A stretch of 64,000 bases of DNA, from contig JBOEGE010000006.1 of the NCBI GenBank assembly GCA_050633265.1, forward strand, positions 124,001 through 188,000, given 5' to 3'. The translations under genes and the position numbers were made by a program. Numbering within the stretch: the first letter of the stretch is position 1; the number at the start of each line of letters is the position of its first letter. The DNA comes from JBLHZY01 sp050633265. Its GTDB lineage: Bacteria; Pseudomonadota; Alphaproteobacteria; Rhodobacterales; Rhodobacteraceae. Under the pieces are notes generated by a model. The model had not been told where the DNA came from and ran no database searches. It saw only the letters and a program-made list of their open reading frames with translations. This document shows positions 52,888 through 61,448 of this stretch, piece by piece.

Positions 52888-53316
52888 CTAAAGATTGCCG
52901 AGCTGCTCTTCGAAACGCTCCATCGCTTTTTTCGGGATGCGGCCTTCGAGAAATCCTTCGGGGGCAGTGACTTCACCAACAGCGATGGTCATCACCATGC
53001 CCATGGCATAATGCGGCTTGCACATGACGCCGTAGACGCCTTCTTTATCGAGGGTCACTTCGATTTCTTTGTTGATCTTGCCAACAAATGGCTCGGCGCC
53101 CTCTGGCATCATGCCGTCAATGCTTTGGGCATTGTGGCTCTTATCTGTTGGGACAAAGCGGATTGTGTCGCCCGGTGCGGCCTGAACGAAAGCAGGATCA
53201 AACACCATGCGTTCGCTTCCGAGCTTGTTAAGCATTTTGACTTCGAAAGTTTCAGCATATGCAGCGCCACCAAGAAGGGCAGAAACAGCGAGGCTTGTCA
53301 TTACAGTACGAAACAT
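52888..53316 (-). CDS. Pseudoazurin
   Basis: A 142-residue periplasmic cupredoxin. Signal peptide to about residue 21 (GGAAYA). The blue-copper ligands are His in KSHNAQS and Cys, His and Met in MCKPHYAMGM. It carries electrons from cytochrome bc1 to NirK. It lies 55 bases before nirK on the same strand, so the order pseudoazurin-nirK-nirV forms one transcript. An NnrR-type box is just upstream. Confidence 0.95.
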   Translation of the reverse strand: MFRTVMTSLAVSALLGGAAYAETFEVKMLNKLGSERMVFDPAFVQAAPGDTIRFVPTDKSHNAQSIDGMMPEGAEPFVGKINKEIEVTLDKEGVYGVMCKPHYAMGMVMTIAVGEVTAPEGFLEGRIPKKAMERFEEQLGNL

Positions 53317-53379
53317 TGGGTCGTCCTTTCATTGCAATCTTTGTTGGCCATAAGCTAGCGCGGCGCAGTGGGGCGAACA

Positions 53380-53393
53380 TTGCGCTGGATCAA
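53380..53393. promoter_or_regulatory. NnrR/Fnr-type box before pseudoazurin and nnrR
   Basis: TTGCG-N4-ATCAA, a Crp/Fnr-family palindrome, lies between the divergent pseudoazurin-nirKV and nnrR genes. It is 64 bases from the pseudoazurin start and 84 from the regulator start and fits control of both by the NnrR regulator. Confidence 0.65.
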
Positions 53394-53476
53394 CCTTTGA
53401 GACGGTAATTATTGCGCGGCCCAACAAAGTTGGATTGGACGCGGGCCCCTATGTGCGGCTAGATAGGCGGATGAAC

Positions 53477-54202
53477 ATGCCCTTGGATCGCAAAACCCTC
53501 CCGCGGCTCGATGAAAGCCTGCTGTCGCATCTGCCGCCCTTCTCACAGCTTGAGCGGCGCCAGATTCGCGAGATATTGGATTTGGCCTCCGTGCGCCGCC
53601 TTGATGAAGGCGTTGCTGTCTTTGAGGAGGGCGCGCCAGCGGAACGCTTCTATATGCTGCTGGATGGCTATATCCGCGTGATCCGCATTACCCCAACCGG
53701 TGAGCAGGTCATCGCGCTGCATATTCCGGCAGGCCAACTCTTTGGCATTGCCAAGGCGCTGGGCCGCGATACCTATCCCGCCACGTCTATTACTGCCTCC
53801 CAAGCGATTGTGTTGAGCTGGCCAACGCGGATCTGGGATGATTTCGTCACCCGCTATGATGGTTTTGCCTCTGAGACATATAAAGCTGTCGGCAAGCGTA
53901 TTGGCGAGATGAACAACCGCATGGTCGAGATGGCCACTCAGCAAGTGGAACAGCGCATCGCCAATGCCATCCTGCGGCTGATCAATCAGTCCGGCAAGAA
54001 AGTCGATATCGGGATCGAGATTGATTTCCCCATCACCCGCCAAGACCTCTCAGAGATGACCGCAACAACATTGCACACTGTCTCGCGGCTTTTGTCGGCT
54101 TGGGAAAAGAAGGGGCTCATTCAAAGCAAGCGCAAGAAGATTACCGTCACAGATGCGCATCAGCTTGTTTTGATCTGCCGCGGCGTTACGGAAGAGAAAT
54201 AG
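53477..54202 (+). CDS. nnrR: Crp/Fnr-type NO-responsive regulator (NnrR/Dnr)
   Basis: A 241-residue Crp/Fnr protein. The N-terminal nucleotide-binding-like domain has no cysteine cluster, so it is not an iron-sulfur Fnr; NnrR/Dnr proteins sense NO through heme. The C-terminal helix-turn-helix ends in EMTATTLHTVSRLLSAWEKKG. In Fnr the recognition helix has Glu before TxSR; here it is His, as expected for a protein reading TTGCG rather than TTGAT half-sites. ATG at 53477 is chosen over 53471 because the latter touches AGGCGG. It should activate nir and nor genes. Confidence 0.88.
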   Translation: MPLDRKTLPRLDESLLSHLPPFSQLERRQIREILDLASVRRLDEGVAVFEEGAPAERFYMLLDGYIRVIRITPTGEQVIALHIPAGQLFGIAKALGRDTYPATSITASQAIVLSWPTRIWDDFVTRYDGFASETYKAVGKRIGEMNNRMVEMATQQVEQRIANAILRLINQSGKKVDIGIEIDFPITRQDLSEMTATTLHTVSRLLSAWEKKGLIQSKRKKITVTDAHQLVLICRGVTEEK

Positions 54203-54395
54203 CGCCGCTGAGTTCTTCAATGAATTGATCCATGTCGAGATCATATTCCAGACAGGCATCATCAATGGTGTGAAACGGTGAAACCAAACAGCCGACACAA
54301 AGCATTTTGTGACGCATGAAAACCGGTATCGTGCCCGGCCATTTCACCATCAGATCGTTCAAATTCAACTCTGGATCACTCAGGAATGCACGCAT
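54186..54395 (-). CDS. DUF1858 redox-disulfide domain protein
   Basis: A 69-residue protein of the DUF1858 family (hybrid-cluster-protein-associated redox disulfide domain). It contains LNDLMVKWPGTIPVFMRHKMLCVGC, a CxxC motif (CVGC), then HTIDDACLEYDLD. The start is one of two adjacent ATGs; 54395 gives better spacing to GGAG. Its 3' end overlaps that of nnrR by 17 bases, convergent, and it is divergent from norC. A role in nitrosative stress or metal-centre repair is inferred from the neighbours. Confidence 0.8.
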   Translation of the reverse strand: MRAFLSDPELNLNDLMVKWPGTIPVFMRHKMLCVGCLVSPFHTIDDACLEYDLDMDQFIEELSGAISLP

Positions 54396-54443
54396 CATAA
54401 GGCTCCTCTCTGCCTCAAACTAGCAGCCCAAATTGATCAAACG

Positions 54444-54457
54444 TTGCGCTGGGACAA
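54444..54457. promoter_or_regulatory. NnrR-type box before norC
   Basis: TTGCG-N4-GACAA between the divergent DUF1858 and norC genes, centred 68 bases before the norC start. A weaker imperfect site, TTGAT-N4-GTTAA, lies near 54470-54483. Confidence 0.62.
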
Positions 54458-54518
54458 ACTTCGCGCGTTTGATCACGGTTAACCATTGGCCATCTTATGA
54501 TCCCAATGGAGGCCCCAC

Positions 54519-54971
54519 ATGGCTGAAATCCTAACCAAAACGCGGGCGCGAAACATCTTTTACGGCGGATCCATTTTCTTCGTCGTGGTGTTTATCGTGC
54601 TCACTGTTCAGAGCCATCGATATATCGTCAATACATCCACAAGCGGCATGCCCCTTACCGAAGAAGTGGCGCTGGGCAAGCGTGTTTGGGAAAAACATTC
54701 CTGCATCAACTGCCATTCATTGCACGGGGAAGGGGCCTATTTCGCGCCCGAACTTGGCAATGTCATGACTCGTTGGGGCGTGATGGAAGATCCCGAAGGG
54801 GCGTTTGAGACGCTGCAAGGTTGGATCGAAGCGCAGCCCTCGGGAATTGAGGGCCGCCGCCAGATGCCGCGCTACGAATTGAGCGAAGAAGAATTGCGCG
54901 GCCTCGCAGAATTCCTGCGCTGGGCCGATCAGACAGATACCCAGGGCTGGCCGCCCAACGATGCGGGTTAA
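54519..54971 (+). CDS. norC: Nitric oxide reductase subunit C
   Basis: A 150-residue membrane-anchored c-type cytochrome. One N-terminal helix (residues 13-32) and heme motif CINCH with the axial Met in the QMPRYELSEEEL region. It delivers electrons to NorB for reduction of NO to N2O. GGAGGCCC precedes the ATG; norB follows after 10 bases. Confidence 0.96.
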   Translation: MAEILTKTRARNIFYGGSIFFVVVFIVLTVQSHRYIVNTSTSGMPLTEEVALGKRVWEKHSCINCHSLHGEGAYFAPELGNVMTRWGVMEDPEGAFETLQGWIEAQPSGIEGRRQMPRYELSEEELRGLAEFLRWADQTDTQGWPPNDAG

Positions 54972-54981
54972 GGAGAACCAG

Positions 54982-56331
54982 ATGAAATACGAATCTCAAA
55001 AAGTGGCGAAAGCCTATTTCTATTGCGCAATGGCGCTCTTTGCCATTCAGGTGCTTGGCGGGCTATTGGCGGGGTGGATCTATGTTTCGCCCAATACCCT
55101 GTCCGAGCTTGTGCCGTTTAACGTGATCCGCATGATCCATACCAATGCGCTGATCGTTTGGCTGCTGCTTGGCTTCTTTGGCGCGGCATATTTTCTCGTG
55201 CCCGAAGAATCAGAGCGCGAAATCTTCTCTGTCAAACTCGCCTATCTTCAGCTGATCATCCTTATGGTCGGCACACTGGGCGCGGTTGGCTCTTATCTTG
55301 TTGGCATCCATGGGGGGCGCGAATTTCTGGAGCAACCGCTCTGGGTCAAATTCGGCATCCTCGTGGCGGCGGTGATCTTCCTTGTGAACATCTCGCTTAC
55401 CGTCCTTGCCGGGCGCAAAACCGCGATCACAAACGTCTTGTTGATGGGGCTGTGGCTGCTCAGCTTGCTTTGGATCTTTGCCTTCATCAATCCCGAAAAC
55501 CTGAGCCTTGATAAAATGTACTGGTGGTTCGTCGTGCACCTCTGGGTCGAGGCGACATGGGAGCTCGTGATGGCGTCGATCCTTGCCTTCTTGATGCTTA
55601 AGCTGACAGGGGTTGATCGCGAGATCGTTGAAAAATGGCTCTATGTGATCGTGGCAACGGCGCTCTTCTCGGGCATCCTTGGCACAGGGCACCACTTCTA
55701 TTGGATCGGCACGCCGGGCTACTGGCAATGGGTCGGTTCGATCTTCTCGACCTTTGAAGTGATCCCTTTCTTCTTGATGATGTCCTTTGCCTTTGTGATG
55801 GTCTGGAAGGGCCGCAAAAATCACCCCAACAAAGCAGCGCTCCTTTGGTCGCTTGGCTCATCCACGGTGGCCTTCTTTGGCGCGGGCGTCTGGGGCTTCT
55901 TGCACACGCTACACGGGGTAAACTTCTACTCTCACGGAACACAGATCACCGCCGCGCACGGGCACCTCTCTTTCTACGGGGCCTATGTTGCGCTGAACTT
56001 GGCGATGTTCACCTATGCGATGCCAATGCTGCGCGGGCGCCAGCCCTATAACCAAGTGCTCAATATGGTGTCGTTCTGGCTGATGACAGGCGGCATGGCC
56101 TTCATGACTTTCGTGTTAACATTCGCAGGCACCATCCAAACCCATATGCAGCGGGTGGTTGGCGAATATTATATGGAAGTCCAAGATGGGCTGTCGCTCT
56201 TCTACCTGATGCGCTTTGGCGCAGGTGCAGTGGTTGTGCTTGGAGCGTTGCTCTTCGTCTACGCCTCCGTCGTTGTGCGCAATCGCGAGCTGATCGCGCC
56301 AAGCACAGCTGTGTCTGAAGCGGGGAACTGA
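54982..56331 (+). CDS. norB: Nitric oxide reductase subunit B
   Basis: A 449-residue heme-copper oxidase-superfamily enzyme with 12 membrane helices. Metal-binding histidines are seen in RMIHTNALIVWLL, VHLWVEATWELV, GTGHHFYWIG and THMQRVVGEYY. It reduces NO to N2O at a heme b3/non-heme iron site. ATG at 54982 follows AAGGAGAACCAG; the longer in-frame start is rejected. Part of norCBQD. Confidence 0.97.
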   Translation: MKYESQKVAKAYFYCAMALFAIQVLGGLLAGWIYVSPNTLSELVPFNVIRMIHTNALIVWLLLGFFGAAYFLVPEESEREIFSVKLAYLQLIILMVGTLGAVGSYLVGIHGGREFLEQPLWVKFGILVAAVIFLVNISLTVLAGRKTAITNVLLMGLWLLSLLWIFAFINPENLSLDKMYWWFVVHLWVEATWELVMASILAFLMLKLTGVDREIVEKWLYVIVATALFSGILGTGHHFYWIGTPGYWQWVGSIFSTFEVIPFFLMMSFAFVMVWKGRKNHPNKAALLWSLGSSTVAFFGAGVWGFLHTLHGVNFYSHGTQITAAHGHLSFYGAYVALNLAMFTYAMPMLRGRQPYNQVLNMVSFWLMTGGMAFMTFVLTFAGTIQTHMQRVVGEYYMEVQDGLSLFYLMRFGAGAVVVLGALLFVYASVVVRNRELIAPSTAVSEAGN

Positions 56332-56333
56332 GG

Positions 56334-57128
56334 ATGACCAAACATCAGGTCCCGAGCCTTCCCTTCTATCAACCGACCGGTCGCGAATGCGAAGTTTTCG
56401 AGACCGCTCATAACAATGGTTTGCCCCTTCTTTTGAAGGGGCCAACCGGCTGCGGCAAAACCCGTTTTGTCGAACATATGGCCGCAACTTTGGGCAAGCC
56501 GCTCTATACGGTGGCCTGTCATGATGATCTCTCGGCGGCCGATCTGATCGGGCGCTACCTGCTCAAAGGCGGGCAGACCGAATGGGTCGATGGCCCTCTG
56601 ACACGGGCGGTGCGCGAAGGCGCGATCTGCTATCTGGATGAGGTGGTTGAGGCGCGCAAAGATGTTACGGTCGTGCTGCACCCGCTCACGGATAGCCGCC
56701 GCGCTTTGATGATTGATCGCACCGGCGAAGAGCTGCTTGCCCCCAAAGGCTTTATGCTCGTTGCTTCCTATAATCCGGGCTATCAAAACGTGCTCAAACG
56801 GCTCAAGCCCTCAACCCGCCAGCGCTTTCTTTCCCTCTCGTTCGACTTCCCGAAACCAGAGCTTGAGATCGCAATCGTCGTGGCCGAAAGCGGGCTTGAT
56901 GCGGCCAAGGTTGCGCCGCTTGTGCGCCTTGCGGGCCATATCCGGGCGCTCTCTGGGATGGACCTTGAGGAGGGCGTTTCCACCCGTCTGCTCACCTATG
57001 CTGCGCGCCTGATGGCGGGGGGGATGGGCGTTGCGCAAGCGCTGGAGATCGCAATCATCGAGCCGCTCACCGACGAGCCGGATGTGCAACTCGCCCTGCG
57101 CGATCTCGTCGCGACGATCTACGGATAG
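56334..57128 (+). CDS. norQ: AAA+ ATPase NorQ
   Basis: A 264-residue MoxR/CbbQ-type AAA+ ATPase. Walker A GPTGCGKT, Walker B region ICYLDEVVEA, sensor region FMLVASYNPGY. With NorD it inserts the non-heme iron (FeB) of NorB. It starts three bases after norB. Confidence 0.95.
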   Translation: MTKHQVPSLPFYQPTGRECEVFETAHNNGLPLLLKGPTGCGKTRFVEHMAATLGKPLYTVACHDDLSAADLIGRYLLKGGQTEWVDGPLTRAVREGAICYLDEVVEARKDVTVVLHPLTDSRRALMIDRTGEELLAPKGFMLVASYNPGYQNVLKRLKPSTRQRFLSLSFDFPKPELEIAIVVAESGLDAAKVAPLVRLAGHIRALSGMDLEEGVSTRLLTYAARLMAGGMGVAQALEIAIIEPLTDEPDVQLALRDLVATIYG

Positions 57129-57137
57129 GAGCGGAAA

Positions 57138-59033
57138 ATGCGCCTTTTGGATCTGATGGAGCCTGAGGAAACGGTTGGCGATCTGTGGCATGATCTTGCA
57201 AAAGGGATCGGCGCGGATGTCACCTATCCTCAGGCTGCCGTTAGTTTCGAGGCTCTGCGCCCCTCGCTCGCTGTGCTGTTTCGCGCGCTGGGCGGGGATA
57301 GCGGAGTTGAGCTCAGCCAAGCCGTGCCAACGCCGGTGCGCCACCGGACCGTGATGCACCGCAAACTTGGCGCGGCGCGCGACCTGGAATGCGTCGCGAG
57401 CTTTGATGGCGAGAGGCTGCGCCTGCCGCCTGTGATCGAGGCTTTCCCTGATGCGCGCCTCAATAAAGGCGCCTACTTTTGGCTCGTCGCGCTTGCTGCT
57501 CTTTGCGATGAGGTCGTGCCAGAATTGCCTGATGATCCAAGCGGCCCGGCCATGGACAGCGCGCAAATCCTGATGAATGCCGCGATCTCAAAGCGCGCCT
57601 ATCAACAGTGCCCCGGCCTGCGCAAAACCTATCATGAGATGGCGCAATTTGCCTGCGCGCGCCGCCCCAATCTTGCGCGCACCCAAAGCGAAAAACAGAT
57701 GGAGGCGATGCTGCGCGCGCATCTATTGGGTGAACCAATCGATGCCGCGCCCCAGCCTGAAAGCGATAGGTCCTACACGCCACTCGCGCCTGTGCCGATC
57801 TGGCTGCGCTTTGCACGGCCCACATCCGGCAGCAGCGCCACAGAAGAACAATCCGCCAGCAAAGCCAACGCGCCCACAGCCCCAACCACCAATCGCAAGC
57901 TTGGCGAGCGGCGCGATCTGGATGAAACACGGCGCAGCGATAGCTTCATTATCCACCGCTTTGAATCGATCCTCTCATGGGTTGAATCGATGAATATCAA
58001 CCGCTCGGTTGACGATGATGATGATGAAAACGCCGCCAAAGCCGCCGATGATCAGGATAAGATCACCCTGACCCGCCATGATCGCAAAGCCGCCACGCGC
58101 CTGCGCTTGCATCTTGATCTTTCTCCAAGCGACGCCGAGCATGAAAAGCTTGCGGGCATCCATACCTATCCCGAATGGAACCACCGCGCGCGCAGCTATA
58201 TGGAGGATCACTGCCGCGTTCTTGAAGCGCCAATCGCGCCTGATGGCTCCGAGACTTTCCGCGCCGATCCCCGCCATATCCGCGCGGTGCAGCGGCAATT
58301 CGAGGCCCTGCGCCCACGCCGCATCCTGCGCCCCCGCCAAATCGATGGCAGCGAGCTCGATCTTGAAGCGGTGATCTGCAATCAAGCCGATATCATCGCC
58401 ACCGGGCGCGGCTCTGATCGGCTCTGGCAAGATGCCCGCCAGATTGAGCGCGATCTTGCGGTTGCTTTCCTTATTGATACCTCTCGCTCGACCGAGGCGG
58501 CCATTGGCGACACCAGCGTTATTGACGTTTCGCGCGCGGCCATGTCGGCGCTGGCGGCGGGGATTGATGCGGTGGGGGATCGCTTTGGCATCTGGGGGTT
58601 TTCTTCGCTCAAGCGGGATCGGGTTTTTCTCTCTCAGGTCAAAACCTTCGCCGATCCGATGGAGCCGCGCATTCATGATAACATCGCCGCCCTCAAGCCG
58701 GGCCATTATACTCGGCTCGGGGCCGCCATCCGCCATGTCACCGGCGAACTTGCCAAGGAAACGGCGGCGCGCAAGCTCTTGATCGTGCTGACCGATGGCA
58801 AGCCAAACGACCTTGATCACTACGAGGGCCAGCACGGCATTGAAGATAGCCATATGGCCGTTCGCGAGGCGCGTCGCGCCGGGCTTTCTTTGCATGGGGT
58901 CATTATTGACGAGGACGGCCAGGATTGGTTTGCCCGCATCTTTGGGCGCGGAGGCTTTACCCTTCTTCCCGGTCCCGAGCGCCTGCTTCGCGCCCTTCCA
59001 GATATTTATCGCAGCCTGACACAGGAGAGCTGA
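57138..59033 (+). CDS. norD: NorD, von Willebrand A-domain maturation protein
   Basis: A 631-residue protein ending in a vWA domain (about residues 440-630) with the metal-site motif DTSRSTEA and the later LTDGKPNDLDHYEG. The middle has an acidic, disordered-looking stretch (VDDDDDENAAKAADDQD). NorD works with NorQ in NorBC assembly. It follows norQ after nine bases. Confidence 0.94.
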   Translation: MRLLDLMEPEETVGDLWHDLAKGIGADVTYPQAAVSFEALRPSLAVLFRALGGDSGVELSQAVPTPVRHRTVMHRKLGAARDLECVASFDGERLRLPPVIEAFPDARLNKGAYFWLVALAALCDEVVPELPDDPSGPAMDSAQILMNAAISKRAYQQCPGLRKTYHEMAQFACARRPNLARTQSEKQMEAMLRAHLLGEPIDAAPQPESDRSYTPLAPVPIWLRFARPTSGSSATEEQSASKANAPTAPTTNRKLGERRDLDETRRSDSFIIHRFESILSWVESMNINRSVDDDDDENAAKAADDQDKITLTRHDRKAATRLRLHLDLSPSDAEHEKLAGIHTYPEWNHRARSYMEDHCRVLEAPIAPDGSETFRADPRHIRAVQRQFEALRPRRILRPRQIDGSELDLEAVICNQADIIATGRGSDRLWQDARQIERDLAVAFLIDTSRSTEAAIGDTSVIDVSRAAMSALAAGIDAVGDRFGIWGFSSLKRDRVFLSQVKTFADPMEPRIHDNIAALKPGHYTRLGAAIRHVTGELAKETAARKLLIVLTDGKPNDLDHYEGQHGIEDSHMAVREARRAGLSLHGVIIDEDGQDWFARIFGRGGFTLLPGPERLLRALPDIYRSLTQES

Positions 59034-59034
59034 C

Positions 59035-59208
59035 ATGCGTTTTCTCACCCCTATTTTCCTTTTGATCGCGAGCTCTGCCAGCGCAGAAGCTTTTGATCGC
59101 CCGATCCCCCAAGCCCAATCTGCCACAGCAGAATTCTGGTTTGCCCTTGCCAGTATTGCCCTGATTGGGGCGCTTTTCATGGTGGGGCGCTTGGTGGCGC
59201 GGCGATGA
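59035..59208 (+). CDS. 57-residue membrane protein in the nor operon
   Basis: A short gene starting one base after the norD stop: ATG 59035, stop TGA 59206-59208. Residues 1-18 form a signal peptide (FLLIASSASAEA), a short polar part follows, and residues 34-52 are one membrane helix (FWFALASIALIGALFMVG) ending in RRL-type basic residues. GGAG lies upstream. It overlaps the next gene by four bases (ATGA), so it is coupled to it. It is too short for many gene finders; NorF-like or NnrT-like small proteins occur at this position in other denitrifiers. Confidence 0.7.
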   Translation: MRFLTPIFLLIASSASAEAFDRPIPQAQSATAEFWFALASIALIGALFMVGRLVARR

Positions 59209-59450
59209 AAAAACGCTGGTCGCCTCTTATGATCATGCTGGTGCTCTTCCCGTTTGGATGGGGGGCGATGGCGGTTAATGTGTTCTTTGCCTCGCTGATC
59301 GGGAGCTGGCTTGGCGCGCCAATCGCCACAGCATCGGTTGCGCTTATTCTGGGCGCGCTGATCGCCATCCCGGCGACCTATGCTTTTGCAAAACACATAC
59401 GCCGCCTCATGGATGAAGCGGATGCCGCCGTTGCGCGCGCAGAAAGCTGA
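59205..59450 (+). CDS. 81-residue two-helix membrane protein
   Basis: Two hydrophobic helices (about residues 7-30 and 38-60) followed by a charged cytoplasmic tail (HIRRLMDEADAAVARAES). It overlaps the 57-residue gene by four bases and lies 11 bases before nnrS. Small proteins of this type (named nnrT in Rhodobacter) accompany nor or nnrS genes; the function is unproven. Part of the same NO-response transcript. Confidence 0.65.
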   Translation: MKKRWSPLMIMLVLFPFGWGAMAVNVFFASLIGSWLGAPIATASVALILGALIAIPATYAFAKHIRRLMDEADAAVARAES

Positions 59451-59461
59451 AAGGAAAGATC

Positions 59462-60661
59462 ATGGCCATCAGTTCCGCCGAGCAAATGCGCCAATGGCAG
59501 GGGCATGCGCTCTTTAGCTATGGGTTTCGCCCGTTCTTCTTGTTTGGGGCGCTTTGGGCTGGTTTGGCGATGGTGCTTTGGGTTCTCGTGCTTGCGGGTG
59601 CGCTCGCGCTGCCAAGCCGCCTTGATCCGCTCAGCTGGCATGCGCATGCGTTTTTGTTTGGCTATCTGAGCGCAGTGATCGCAGGCTTCTTGCTTACAGC
59701 CGTGCCAAATTGGACCGGGCGGTTGCCTGTTGTGGGGCGCGCTTTGGCGGGGCTGTTTGGGATCTGGTTGCTGGGGCGGGGCGCGGTCCTCTTTTCGGCC
59801 CTTTTGCCCTTCTGGCTTGTTGCGCTGCTTGAGCTGGCCTTTCCGCTTGTTTTGGGGCTGATGATCCTGCGTGAAATCCTTGCGGGGAAGAATTGGAAAA
59901 ACTTTGTTGTGCTGGTCATGCTTGGGGTCTTTGCTCTGGCCGATGCGCTTTTTCTATACGAGGCCGCACAGGGCGGAATCGCGGCCCAAGGCATCGGTTT
60001 TCGGCTTGGGTTGGGGACAGTTCTGATGATGATCTCGCTGATTGGCGGGCGCATCATCCCCTCTTTTACCCGCAACTGGCTGGCCCGTGAAAAGCTTGAA
60101 GCGCGCCCATCCTCGCCCATGCAAGCCTTTGATAAAGCAGTGCTTCTTTCCTCCGCCCTAGGCCTTCTGCTTTGGGTTATCGCGCCTGCAATGGTGATCA
60201 CTGCCCTCGCGCTTGCCTGCATCGGCGGGTTGCATCTCGCGCGGCTGATGCGATGGAAAGGGCTGCTCACTTTCTCTGATCCGCTGGTCGCGATCCTGCA
60301 CATCAGCTACCTGCTTGTGCCGCTTGGCGCCATCGCGATGAGCCTCGCCATTCTCATGCCGGATTTGCTCTCAACCGCCTCTGCCCAGCACCTATGGATG
60401 GCGGGCGCTTTTGGCGGGATGACCCTTGCCGTGATGACCCGGGCAAGCCTTGGCCATACAGGCCATGCGCTCAAAGCGGGGCCGGGCACCAAGCTGATCT
60501 ACGCCGCGATCCTTGCCGCCACAGCCGCGCGTTTCATTGCCGGAATCTGGCCCTCAGCGGCGCTCGTAGATCTAACAGCGGCGCTTTGGTGCACGGCGTT
60601 TTTTGGCTTTGTGGCGCTCTATGGGCCGCTGCTTTGGCGGCCCAAAGAAAGGGCTTCTTAG
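59462..60661 (+). CDS. nnrS: NnrS family heme-copper membrane protein
   Basis: A 399-residue polytopic protein with about 12 helices. It starts with HALFSYGFRPFFLFGALWAGL and contains SWHAHAFLFGYLSAVIAGFLLTAVPNWTG, LGTVLMMISLIGGRIIPSFT and MTRASLGHTGHAL, the NnrS signatures with conserved histidines. NnrS helps relieve nitrosative stress and is NnrR-controlled in Rhodobacter. Its stop overlaps the stop of the convergent XRE gene. Confidence 0.94.
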   Translation: MAISSAEQMRQWQGHALFSYGFRPFFLFGALWAGLAMVLWVLVLAGALALPSRLDPLSWHAHAFLFGYLSAVIAGFLLTAVPNWTGRLPVVGRALAGLFGIWLLGRGAVLFSALLPFWLVALLELAFPLVLGLMILREILAGKNWKNFVVLVMLGVFALADALFLYEAAQGGIAAQGIGFRLGLGTVLMMISLIGGRIIPSFTRNWLAREKLEARPSSPMQAFDKAVLLSSALGLLLWVIAPAMVITALALACIGGLHLARLMRWKGLLTFSDPLVAILHISYLLVPLGAIAMSLAILMPDLLSTASAQHLWMAGAFGGMTLAVMTRASLGHTGHALKAGPGTKLIYAAILAATAARFIAGIWPSAALVDLTAALWCTAFFGFVALYGPLLWRPKERAS

Positions 60662-60861
60662 GCCTCGTCCTCCAGCTCGAAAATCGCCTCAACCGGAACC
60701 TTAAGCTCGCGCGCCAGCTTAAGCGCCAGAACGGTTGAGGGGATGAAAACGCGGTTCTCAACCGTATTGATCGTTTTGCGCGAAACACCGATCGCTTCGC
60801 CCAATTGCGCCTGTGTTTGCCCGTTGGCTTTGCGCAGCGCTGCGAGATGCGAGATAAGCAT
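60658..60861 (-). CDS. Small XRE-family regulator
   Basis: A 67-residue Cro/CI-type helix-turn-helix protein (LRKANGQTQAQLGEAIGVSRKTINTVENRVFIPS). ATG at 60861 overlaps the TGA of the upstream membrane gene by one base; a GTG at 60864 is an alternative. It probably represses its own two-gene operon by binding the twin operators upstream. Such pairs of XRE regulator and small membrane protein are common. Confidence 0.88.
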   Translation of the reverse strand: MLISHLAALRKANGQTQAQLGEAIGVSRKTINTVENRVFIPSTVLALKLARELKVPVEAIFELEDEA

Positions 60862-61268
60862 CACGCGCGCCCGCGCAGATCAAACCAGACCTGCAATAGC
60901 AGATATGACGCGCCCGTAAGCGTGCCCATAACGGCAAGGGTAAGCTCCGGCTCGATCATCCTTAGAGCGAGCAACAATCCAAACGCTGGATAGAGAAAAA
61001 GCGCGACCCAATATGAGGCGCTGGCCGCACGGCGCGCATCCCGAGCATAGCCCTCATCAAAGGCCATCAATGCGTTTTTACGCCCAGCGATGCGGCTAGA
61101 AACAAACAAAACCCCGGCCGCGACGAGCCCCGCAATACCCGGTATCCAAAAGGAAATTGGATCGGGGCGACCAGACGCAAGCGCCATGATCGCATAAAAT
61201 AGGCAGATGCCTCCGGTAAGGGCAAAGACTGTGGTACGTGTGTTTGAAAGTGATTCCGTGCTTAGCAT
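60861..61268 (-). CDS. Membrane protein, DUF2178-like, paired with an XRE regulator
   Basis: A 135-residue protein with about four hydrophobic segments (FALTGGICLFYAIMALASG, WIPGIAGLVAAGVLFVSS, YWVALFLYPAFGLLLALRM, LAVMGTLTGASYLLLQVW). Its pairing with an adjacent XRE regulator resembles DUF2178-type membrane/regulator pairs, but the family match is tentative. ATG at 61268 has GGAG at good spacing; ATG at 61280 is less likely. Function unknown. Confidence 0.72.
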   Translation of the reverse strand: MLSTESLSNTRTTVFALTGGICLFYAIMALASGRPDPISFWIPGIAGLVAAGVLFVSSRIAGRKNALMAFDEGYARDARRAASASYWVALFLYPAFGLLLALRMIEPELTLAVMGTLTGASYLLLQVWFDLRGRA

Positions 61269-61280
61269 TCCGCTCTCCAT

Positions 61281-61296
61281 ATAACCTATAGGTTAC
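61281..61296. promoter_or_regulatory. Twin operator 1 for the XRE operon
   Basis: ATAACCTATAGGTTAC, a near-perfect palindrome (core TAACCTATAGGTTA), 13 bases before the membrane-protein start. It shares 12 of 16 positions with the second site. Confidence 0.7.
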
Positions 61297-61314
61297 ATTT
61301 AGGCGAAGAGATAT

Positions 61315-61330
61315 GTAACGTCAAGGTTAC
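61315..61330. promoter_or_regulatory. Twin operator 2 for the XRE operon
   Basis: GTAACGTCAAGGTTAC, an inverted repeat GTAAC-N6-GTTAC, 34 bases centre to centre from the first site, about three helical turns, suggesting cooperative binding on one DNA face. Confidence 0.7.
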
Positions 61331-61448
61331 AAAATGGGTTTTTTCAAATGCCTTGAACTCAATAAAAATTGCCCAGAGCCGCGCATATGTTTTCGCGCGA
61401 TTTCCGCGTCAGGCCAGAGTAACACAACGCCCCTTGCGCAAAACGAGC

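Noticed and set aside
50848..60661. Full denitrification pathway
   Set aside because: Nitrate reductase and nitrous oxide reductase genes are not in the window; only nitrite to nitrous oxide can be supported.
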